Made by a program: the position numbers and the translations under genes. Shown in pieces: positions 23,659 to 29,823 of a DNA stretch of 38,562 nt. How positions within the stretch are numbered: the stretch's first letter is position 1; each line of letters begins with the position of its first letter. Below the pieces are notes generated by a model. It was not told the origin of the DNA. It did not search any database and saw only the letters and a list, made by a program, of their open reading frames with translations. The DNA comes from Bacteroidales bacterium UBA4243 (GTDB lineage Bacteria; Bacteroidota; Bacteroidia; Bacteroidales; F082). The stretch is from the NCBI GenBank assembly GCA_002396205.1, contig DGXB01000119.1:481-39042 (forward strand). The letters are read 5' to 3'.

Positions 23659-25566
23659 TCAATAAAAATCATTCAATTGTATCAAAGACTCAAGCGGCAA
23701 CTTGTCGTTTTGCCATGCACGGACATGGATGATGGGCAACTCATTGCGGAGGTCGACCAAAAGGAAGAGGTAGCCCACATCGCCGTAGTTGCTGGAAAAG
23801 TATTCCTGTCTGACACGGATGCCATACATTTCCTTGTTGTTCGAAGCACGTTGGAAGTCGGTTTCAGTGAAATTAAGGTTGATGTATTCCTTCGTGGCGA
23901 AATGCCCCCTCAGTCTGTTGATGTATTGCTTTTTAGAGAGTGTGTCGTATCTGACATGCTCTACCAACCTTACACCATCGGCGACAACTCTCGATTCCAG
24001 TTTGTTACCGACAATTATAAGGGCGTTATCGGAAAAGATGCTTTCAAGGTATTTGTCGCGACCGAGAGCATAAGCTGTCTGGTAGTCTTCGAGGAAGGTC
24101 ATCAAAGTGAGGCGTGAATCACGGTTCCAGTCGCCTTTCTGGAGGATGTCGCTCTCTGCCACATCTGACAGGGTGAAAGCCAGGGACTCAACGAGGTTGT
24201 CAGCATTGAAGCGAAATGTCACATTCTCGATGAACTGCTTGTTGTTGCGGAAACGGAATTGCATGGTGATGCAGCGGCACAAGGTTAGCCGGCCATAGTC
24301 CATGAATGTGTATTGCGGCTTGCCAACAATGGTAGCATTTCCACGTCTGACAAGTTTTAGGAAACTGTCGTAGCCCTCATCAGTGAAAAGTGGTTTTACA
24401 GAGGCATAATTCTTCGTGCGGATGGCGTTTTCTATGCTTTCCATTTTGCCCAATAGCAAATCTTGTTTGCTTTGGGAAGGAACGGCAACCGTTGTTGTTT
24501 CCTTTTCTTGTTCTTGTGTGCTATAGGTAACAGGAAGTTCCACCTCACTAGGGTTGACAACGACCTCTTTCACATTCTTAGCCTCATTGGAAATCTTGAT
24601 CATCTTGGTGGCCGAGGAGAACTTCTTGGTTTCCTTTGCTTTCACGATGGCATAGACATCGGCAGGAGTTTCGTTTTCATCATAGTTGTAAACGCAATAG
24701 AAGCGCACTTCGTCCAACTCATATTGCAGTTCAAGTGTGCCTACTCCATCTCTCACACGAGCACCTTTTTGCTGGGTGTAGCCGTCGTTGTATTCGTAGT
24801 CGAGGTTGGTGACTTTGTGGAGAATGGAAGCCTCATCTTTATACTGAATGTTGAGGATGACATTGTATTTCTCCTGCAAGTCGTTAATCTTCACTTTGTC
24901 GCAGGAAATGGCGGTCACTTGGATGTTGCTTAAGAGTTGGTCTATCTTGGTTTCAAGGAACCTTGTGGCTGGCTCGGTACCAATGGTGATGTTGGTACCA
25001 ATGCTGAGTGCGTATGCCCAATACCAATATTTCAAGGCATCACCGATGCGCACATCTTTCACTGCTTTGCAACCTTCGTTGTAGTAGAAGTTCACGTCTT
25101 TGCTTGCTTGCACCTCTCTTGCCAGTCTTGCCTCCCGCTCCTCCTCTTCAATCTCGGCATAGATTTGGGCAATGCTTTCTTTTTCGATATACACGAAGGC
25201 GGTGTATTTGGAGTTTTTTCTGTCGGGCTTGGCCACGACAAGCGTGTGGTAGTCTTTCAGACGGACATTGGTGAAGGTTTCGGCAATCTGGTCGTAGAAC
25301 AACCGCTCCTCTATGTCGCCATTGCCAGTGACGGAATGGATTTCGGATTTTGCTTGCACCTTCACATCCGTCACAATCTGGCTGGCCAACATAGCAACGG
25401 CATTCTTGACTGCGACTTCAAGCGTGTCGTGTGAGGCTGAAGCGTAGGAATACTTGTCAGTATCAGCCATCACACGCTCCATAATGTGGCGGTCGCGGTC
25501 AATATCCTGGGCTGAAAGCGTGAGGAAAAGCGTTGAAAGTATTAAGGTTAGTATGATTCTCTTCAT
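23659..25566 (-). CDS. Exported LPP20-domain protein with SnoaL/NTF2-like repeats
   Basis: A 635-residue exported protein with signal peptide MKRIILTLILSTLFLTLSAQ. Residues about 25-140 form an LPP20-type domain (EVAVKNAVAMLASQIVTDVK). A charged helix (IEEEEREARLAREVQ) and a short TPR-like region (YYNEGCKAVKDVRIGDALKYWYWAYAL) follow. From about residue 370 there are two repeats resembling NTF2/SnoaL folds, starting ESIENAIRTKNYASVKPLF and FLEDYQTAYALGRDKYLESIF. No catalytic motif is seen. The signal peptide and first residues are strikingly like those of the Sel1-repeat protein at 29.8-31.5 kb, so the two are probably parts of one gene group that the defence genes now separate. Confidence 0.75.
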   Translation of the reverse strand: MKRIILTLILSTLFLTLSAQDIDRDRHIMERVMADTDKYSYASASHDTLEVAVKNAVAMLASQIVTDVKVQAKSEIHSVTGNGDIEERLFYDQIAETFTNVRLKDYHTLVVAKPDRKNSKYTAFVYIEKESIAQIYAEIEEEEREARLAREVQASKDVNFYYNEGCKAVKDVRIGDALKYWYWAYALSIGTNITIGTEPATRFLETKIDQLLSNIQVTAISCDKVKINDLQEKYNVILNIQYKDEASILHKVTNLDYEYNDGYTQQKGARVRDGVGTLELQYELDEVRFYCVYNYDENETPADVYAIVKAKETKKFSSATKMIKISNEAKNVKEVVVNPSEVELPVTYSTQEQEKETTTVAVPSQSKQDLLLGKMESIENAIRTKNYASVKPLFTDEGYDSFLKLVRRGNATIVGKPQYTFMDYGRLTLCRCITMQFRFRNNKQFIENVTFRFNADNLVESLAFTLSDVAESDILQKGDWNRDSRLTLMTFLEDYQTAYALGRDKYLESIFSDNALIIVGNKLESRVVADGVRLVEHVRYDTLSKKQYINRLRGHFATKEYINLNFTETDFQRASNNKEMYGIRVRQEYFSSNYGDVGYLFLLVDLRNELPIIHVRAWQNDKLPLESLIQLNDFY

Positions 25567-25609
25567 AGGCTATCGTATTGAGCATTTATACATAGAGTCA
25601 TTTGTCGGA

Positions 25610-25617
25610 CAAAAATA
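25610..25617 (-). promoter_or_regulatory. -7 box upstream of LPP20-like gene
   Basis: TATTTTTG on the minus strand, 44 bp upstream of the ATG at 25566. The gene therefore does not depend on transcription from the defence genes. Confidence 0.55.
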
Positions 25618-25634
25618 GTCCAAATTAACCAAAA

Positions 25635-26327
25635 TCACCTAATTTTGTTCCGCAATTTCTTGATGTCAGAACTTACAAAGCCATCAATTTCCTTCCCAAG
25701 CAAAAACACCTCTGAAGCGAAAAGTCGTAACAATCCATTGCCGTCTCGTGAGAAATGCCTTTCTGTATTGGCAATGGCATCTTCTATCCTCGCAGGGTCT
25801 TTCTCGAAATCAAATCCACCAGAAATGGAGCCATCTACATACTCCTTGAAAGTGGCACTTTTCTCAACCTCTTTAGTAATTGGTTTCTCATCGTAGAAAT
25901 GATAATAAAGCCAAATCTCAAAACTCGGGTTGCTCTGAGCAACGTTCCATGCTTGATATGTCTTAACCTCATCCAACGCATCTGAAATCGAAGCGTTTTG
26001 CTGTGAGCAGAACTCGCGCAAAGGTGCAATCTTACCTTGTTCCTCCCATTTGTCGGTGTCGATGACAAACCACACTGTATCGCCATGTTCATACTCAACG
26101 GTGTATTCTCTTTCTTCTCCCATCAGCACCTGTTTGGCGCGTTCCATCAACTTCAGCGGGTCGGTTCCGTCTGTTGGTGGAATCGTAATAACCTGTAAGT
26201 TGGAGGACAACCCTTCAAAAAATGCGAAGTAATCCGGTTCTGTGCCTTTTCCCTCACAAACGATGTAAATCTTATGAGCATCTCTTGAGGGTTCCTTCTT
26301 GCCATATTCTCTTCTTCGCTGTATCAT
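25635..26327 (-). CDS. RloB/AbiLii-like Toprim-type effector
   Basis: A 230-residue RloB-family protein. The start is the ATG at 26327, 1 bp after the ATPase stop (TGATATG). The longer frame would overlap the ATPase by 56 bp. Toprim-like residues are visible: Glu25 in IYIVCEGKGTEPDYF, and Asp90/Asp92 in VWFVIDTDKW. The RloB hallmark SNPSFEIWLYYHF is at about 132-144. The RloB family includes AbiLii, half of the lactococcal AbiL abortive infection system, and proteins inside restriction-modification loci. With the AAA15 ATPase it should form a two-gene defence system in which the ATPase senses infection and RloB acts as nuclease or other effector. That division of labour is inferred. Confidence 0.9.
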   Translation of the reverse strand: MIQRRREYGKKEPSRDAHKIYIVCEGKGTEPDYFAFFEGLSSNLQVITIPPTDGTDPLKLMERAKQVLMGEEREYTVEYEHGDTVWFVIDTDKWEEQGKIAPLREFCSQQNASISDALDEVKTYQAWNVAQSNPSFEIWLYYHFYDEKPITKEVEKSATFKEYVDGSISGGFDFEKDPARIEDAIANTERHFSRDGNGLLRLFASEVFLLGKEIDGFVSSDIKKLRNKIR

Positions 26328-26328
26328 A

Positions 26329-27657
26329 TCACCAATGCAAGTCTTTAAGGTTCGACAAGAATGGAACGCCTCCATAACGGCCATTCAAGTAGCCGTTTTC
26401 GATGTTGGCGGTATTGTGGATATTGAAGTCGCTCAATGGATAAAGTTGGGTTGCTTGTTCGGCGTCCTTTTGGGCAAACCATATCTCATCAGGGCGGAAA
26501 ATCTTTTGATCCAAAAGCCCCGATTCGTGAGTGGTGAAAATCAACTGACCTTTTGCGGTTTTGCTTTCCGACAACTTACGGACAATGTCTTTAATCATGA
26601 TGGGATGGATGCTTCGTTCAATCTCATCAACCATATAGACCATATCCTTCTGGATGATGGCATAAAGCAAAGGCATATACTCAATCAGTCGGCGTGTGCC
26701 GTCAGACTCATCGCGAAGCGGCATCTCCACATCTGCACCGTCCAAATCCTTATGGATAGCAATCAGAGTCTTCATGTAAACATTGCCGTCTTCATAGATT
26801 ACATTGATGGCGTTGTCCGATGCATTTCTGCCTACGGTTGCCTGAGGTTCGCCTGGATGCTCCTTGGCTGATTTGATTAGTCGCATCAATTTGGTTCCTT
26901 TTACGTCTTCCTCAGCGATAAGTTCCTTTTTTACTGCCAACTTATCGATACCCGTCTTAAGTTCGGGTAAGGTTGAATTTACCAACGCCGAAAAATCAGC
27001 GTCGGTATCCAACATGTGTGGCACGAACCCATGGACAGAGGCTGGCAACACTAGCTGCAACTTTTCATCAAACCACGAATACGCATCTCCTACCAAAGGA
27101 CTCTCTTCGACATAATACTTGCCCAAATAGGGCAGCAACAGCATGTCAGGGCGGACAATTCGTTTCAGCGCGTCACGAAACTGGGCATCTATACCCTTAG
27201 CGATATAGTCAGGGTTGATGGTGATTTCACCGTTTTCGCGTTTGAATAGCATCAAGTCCTTGCTTTTCTTGCTTAGCAGCAGCTCTTCATAGCGAATCTC
27301 TTGCGGCGTAAACTCTATTTGATAATAGAACACATTCCCGTTGGAAAAGAATTCGATTGCCAGACCAGAAGGTTTATCGGCGCATTGCGCATCAAATCTA
27401 AACGTTGGATTGTCAAAGAAATCAATTTCGCGCACCGTTTCTGCTTCGACCAACATTTTCAGGCAGTGTGTGGCTTGAAGCAGGTTGCTCTTACCGGCAC
27501 CGTTTGCACCGTAAATGGCACTCATGCGCAATGCCGTAGCGTGACCACAACTAACTTTGTGATTCTCATGGTTATGGCTTTTGCTTGACGGGAAAGTGTT
27601 AAACTCAACGGCATCCTTAAAGGATGCAAAATTCTCAATAATTAGGCGTAATAACAT
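26329..27657 (-). CDS. AAA15/ABC-type defence ATPase (RloA/AbiLi-like)
   Basis: A 442-residue ATPase of the SMC/ABC-like AAA15 class. It has the N-terminal strand RLIIENFASFKD, Walker A GANGAGKSNLL (residues 50-60), the signature-like ESDGTRRL (317-324), Walker B MVYMVDEIERSIHP (339-352) and switch His377 in TTHESGLLD. It lies directly upstream of rloB with a 1-bp gap, so the two are translated together. Such ATPases pair with nucleases or Toprim proteins (RloAB, AbiL, PARIS, OLD-like systems) and act as sensors for phage proteins or DNA. The RloB partner places this pair closest to AbiL/RloAB rather than PARIS, whose partner is DUF4435. It is preceded by two promoter boxes, one inside a large inverted repeat. 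Confidence 0.9.
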   Translation of the reverse strand: MLLRLIIENFASFKDAVEFNTFPSSKSHNHENHKVSCGHATALRMSAIYGANGAGKSNLLQATHCLKMLVEAETVREIDFFDNPTFRFDAQCADKPSGLAIEFFSNGNVFYYQIEFTPQEIRYEELLLSKKSKDLMLFKRENGEITINPDYIAKGIDAQFRDALKRIVRPDMLLLPYLGKYYVEESPLVGDAYSWFDEKLQLVLPASVHGFVPHMLDTDADFSALVNSTLPELKTGIDKLAVKKELIAEEDVKGTKLMRLIKSAKEHPGEPQATVGRNASDNAINVIYEDGNVYMKTLIAIHKDLDGADVEMPLRDESDGTRRLIEYMPLLYAIIQKDMVYMVDEIERSIHPIMIKDIVRKLSESKTAKGQLIFTTHESGLLDQKIFRPDEIWFAQKDAEQATQLYPLSDFNIHNTANIENGYLNGRYGGVPFLSNLKDLHW

Positions 27658-27681
27658 ATCGATTCCGTTAGAAATTCACGG

Positions 27682-27689
27682 CAAATTTA
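27682..27689 (-). promoter_or_regulatory. Proximal -7 box of RloAB-like operon
   Basis: TAAATTTG on the minus strand, 24 bp upstream of the ATPase start codon. Confidence 0.5.
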
Positions 27690-27759
27690 CATTTTTTATT
27701 TGAAACAACAATACAATATGCATAAAAATGTGATTTTCTTCCGAAATTTCTCGTTTTGA

Positions 27760-27810
27760 CAATCAGGTTGCAAAAATATACATTTTTTGTATCTTTTCGC
27801 AACTTGATTG
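27760..27810 (-). promoter_or_regulatory. 51-bp inverted repeat carrying a second promoter for the RloAB-like operon
   Basis: Outer arms CAATCAGGTTGC (27760-27771) and GCAACTTGATTG (27799-27810) match in 11 of 12 pairs. The inner part is also partly symmetrical (ATACA against TGTAT). A minus-strand -7 box TATTTTTG lies at 27771-27778 at one inner edge, with a TTGCG element on the other arm about 20 bp upstream, so the whole promoter is enclosed by the repeat. This suits tight repression by a dimeric regulator. A long hairpin is the alternative. Confidence 0.5.
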
Positions 27811-27830
27811 CAATTTTGTTAATAGAGGCA

Positions 27831-28064
27831 TTAATGAAATGTTAAGACCAAAAGCACCTGACCGAATTTGTCGCGAGCTGTCTTGCTCCTAATCTTTTTA
27901 TCTACAGTGTCTTTAATTCGCTTTTCAATTGAATTTCAGTTGGAATAATTGCAGGGTTTTCCGACTGAAGTGCCCAAATCGGCAAAATCGGCATTGACAT
28001 AGAGCTTTCCCCGGCCTCTCCGTTTGATTCTGTTCTCGATATTTTCCTGTATTTTATCTCTCAT
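27831..28064 (-). pseudogene. Remnant of AbiEi/DUF6088-like antitoxin gene
   Basis: The ATG at 28064 opens a frame encoding MRDKIQENIENRIKRRGRGK and then LYVNADFADLGTSVGKPCNYSN before TGA at 27936-27938. The same frame is open again to TAA at 27831-27833, giving 78 codons with one internal stop. The first 33 residues match the winged-helix beginning of DUF6088/AbiEi-type antitoxins, which are normally about 200 residues. A shifted frame just after residue 37 reads PAIIPTEIQLKSEL, similar to the IIPTG segment found further on in the same family. This suggests that an internal deletion joined two distant parts. No toxin gene follows. The promoter and operator upstream look intact. Confidence 0.5.
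27881..27970. repeat. Imperfect ~90-bp direct repeat, copy 1
   Basis: The stretch starting TCTTGCTCCTAAT and ending TTCCGACTGAAG recurs about 350 bp further on as copy 2. Its last part is a hairpin: TTTCAGTTGGAA (27934-27945) against TTCCGACTGAAG (27959-27970), 13-nt loop. Differences from copy 2 in the arms are mostly compensated. It overlaps the antitoxin remnant. Confidence 0.6.
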
Positions 28065-28079
28065 CTAACACATTTTTTT

Positions 28080-28126
28080 GTCACAAACTTATCATATCTT
28101 TGTGACGAAATACGGGTGCAAAAATA
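28080..28126 (-). promoter_or_regulatory. Promoter and palindromic operator of antitoxin remnant
   Basis: A minus-strand -7 box TATTTTTG lies at 28119-28126. Between it and the ATG at 28064 is a perfect inverted repeat GTCACAAA (28080-28087) and TTTGTGAC (28099-28106) with an 11-bp spacer. This is the layout expected for an autoregulated antitoxin promoter. Confidence 0.55.
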
Positions 28127-28232
28127 CACAAATATTCTTCTACGACAACAGTTTATCAATAAATAGGAGAACTTTTGAGACATTGTTATCCACAATAAGG
28201 ACGAGACGCTGTTTCCAACTCTCCGTGGGTTA

Positions 28233-28320
28233 TCTTGCTTCTAATTCTATTAACTACAGCTTATTGCATCTATTTTTATTGAATTTCGGTCGGAATAATT
28301 GCAGATTTTTCCGACCGAAA
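28233..28320. repeat. Imperfect ~90-bp direct repeat, copy 2
   Basis: It starts TCTTGCTTCTAATTC and ends in a perfect 12-bp hairpin, TTTCGGTCGGAA (28284-28295) against TTCCGACCGAAA (28309-28320), with a 13-nt loop whose middle TAATTGCAG is shared with copy 1. The rest of 28127-28395 shows no gene. Confidence 0.6.
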
Positions 28321-28395
28321 AGATGATAATGAAGAATTACAGGCAGTAAAATGAAACAACAGGACAGGATTCACAGGTTCAAAAAAATGCAGCTA

Positions 28396-29790
28396 TCATT
28401 CTGTCGCTTGTGCAACAAACGCCTTCCAACGATCAATATATTCCTGTCCTTTTTGGATGTCATCCTGTTTCCAAAACGCTGTCAAATAATATTTGGAATC
28501 GTCCTTGTTGTTGTCGGTAAGAAAGAATTCAAAATCCGACGCAGTGAAATGTGCATTTGCAATAACTTGAGGAGCCAATCCTATTTTCTCATAGTATTGT
28601 CTAGTTTCCGTGCATTTAGTTAGTAGATCTTCTCTAATGTTTTTAAGCAAGCTATATTTTTCAATTAGTTTTTTGAAATTGTTATATAATGGATTTAACG
28701 CATTGTAATATATCCAAATCAGTTCGTACCTAGAAAGTGTTCCTCTTAACAAAGAAATATATTTATATGATTCCTCGTAGGGGAATCCTTGAGAATCCAC
28801 AAATTGGATTATTTTATATAAGTGTCTGAAATAATGGTCAAAATATGTTGGAATCCAAGTCGCATCATATTTTGACAATCCCATATTTTTCAAATACCTT
28901 CTATATCCATTTACTGGTATTTCATTTCCAGAAATTATCGGATCTGGAACTAATAATTCCACTTTCTCGAATGTATATCTAAACACCTCTCTTCCAGTAA
29001 CAGTATGAGTGGTTTTCCGTTTGTCTTTAATCGAATAGCCGCCAGAACCTGCTGGAACTAGCACTTCTTCATCTATTTCATACTCAAACTTAAGGCCTGC
29101 TACAATTTCTTGTTGTAAATTTAGCATATTATAAAACAAGTTCTCAAAGCGTTGATACTTAAGTGTTTCATTTTCTTTTTCAAATTCCTCCCTTTGCCGA
29201 GCCATCTCTTTTCGTTGAAGGTTTAAATCTCGATTTTGAAGATATAGTGTTACTATTACACCTGCAAAAGCAAAAGCGGATATAATAGCATTTACTCCTC
29301 CCCAACTATCTCCAAACAACCCTCTTGCATTCATTATATCCCCATCTTTTCCAAACCCAATAACTTGAGAAACATATCTATATGATAGCCAAATTCCACA
29401 TAAACTAATTCCTACACATAACAACAAAGAAACCGCCATGATTAACCATAGAGGCCATCCTTCCTTTTCTACATCTGACAACAACTGATAAACTTGATCA
29501 TCATTCATGTTCAATAGTTCATCTACTGTAATTTTAATAATGGGTTTGTTCTTTTTTCTTGCAATTACTATTTCTTTTTGTTCTATTTCCGATAGATGAT
29601 TTGGGGAGAGCAATTGTAATATTAAATCACTACGAAAAAGTTCAATGTTTCTACGGAATTGTTTTCCCTTTTTGTTATGGACATTGCTTATAAAAACAGT
29701 AGCATACGGCTTTAACTTTGCCTCAATCTCACAAAGTTTTTCATTTGCAATTGCAGGGTCCCCAGATATATAATTCACAAAAACTCTCAT
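28396..29790 (-). CDS. TIR-like / transmembrane / putAbiC abortive infection fusion protein
   Basis: A 464-residue protein. Residues 1-90 look like a TIR or SEFIR-type domain: opening strand MRVFVNYISG, then SDLILQLLSPNHLS (the TIR LLSPN box), Glu73 in QKEIVIARKKNKPIIKI. Two membrane helices follow at about 113-137 and 163-185, then a charged coiled coil (186-216). Residues 213-410 match the putative phage abortive infection family putAbiC, with RFENLFYNMLNLQQEIV, YFRHLYKIIQFVD, YISLLRGTLSRYELIWIYYN and LIEKYSLLKNI. I infer a membrane-anchored defence protein that kills or arrests the infected cell, perhaps by NAD+ cleavage. Whether the TIR-like part is catalytic is unknown. The gene is AT-rich, lies 33 bp after the Sel1-repeat gene and has no visible promoter. 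Confidence 0.75.
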   Translation of the reverse strand: MRVFVNYISGDPAIANEKLCEIEAKLKPYATVFISNVHNKKGKQFRRNIELFRSDLILQLLSPNHLSEIEQKEIVIARKKNKPIIKITVDELLNMNDDQVYQLLSDVEKEGWPLWLIMAVSLLLCVGISLCGIWLSYRYVSQVIGFGKDGDIMNARGLFGDSWGGVNAIISAFAFAGVIVTLYLQNRDLNLQRKEMARQREEFEKENETLKYQRFENLFYNMLNLQQEIVAGLKFEYEIDEEVLVPAGSGGYSIKDKRKTTHTVTGREVFRYTFEKVELLVPDPIISGNEIPVNGYRRYLKNMGLSKYDATWIPTYFDHYFRHLYKIIQFVDSQGFPYEESYKYISLLRGTLSRYELIWIYYNALNPLYNNFKKLIEKYSLLKNIREDLLTKCTETRQYYEKIGLAPQVIANAHFTASDFEFFLTDNNKDDSKYYLTAFWKQDDIQKGQEYIDRWKAFVAQATE

Positions 29791-29823
29791 GTATTAGTTA
29801 TTTTGACATTATTATTTGTTTTA

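Noticed and set aside
26328..26384. Longer start for the RloB-like protein, overlapping the ATPase gene
   Set aside because: The extra 19 residues do not match the family start, and the ATG at 26327 sits 1 bp after the ATPase stop, the usual coupled arrangement.
26329..27657. PARIS system (AriA/AriB) as identity for the ATPase and its partner
   Set aside because: The partner has the RloB hallmark SNPSFEIWL and Toprim-like acidic residues rather than a DUF4435 pattern.
28078..28326. 82-codon plus-strand open frame in the repeat region
   Set aside because: It runs antisense through the antitoxin promoter, operator and repeat copy 2, has no promoter box and has unremarkable composition.
27700..28395. 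Retron or CRISPR-like element in the repeat-rich spacer
   Set aside because: There is no reverse transcriptase or Cas gene nearby, and only two diverged repeats about 350 bp apart rather than a regular array.
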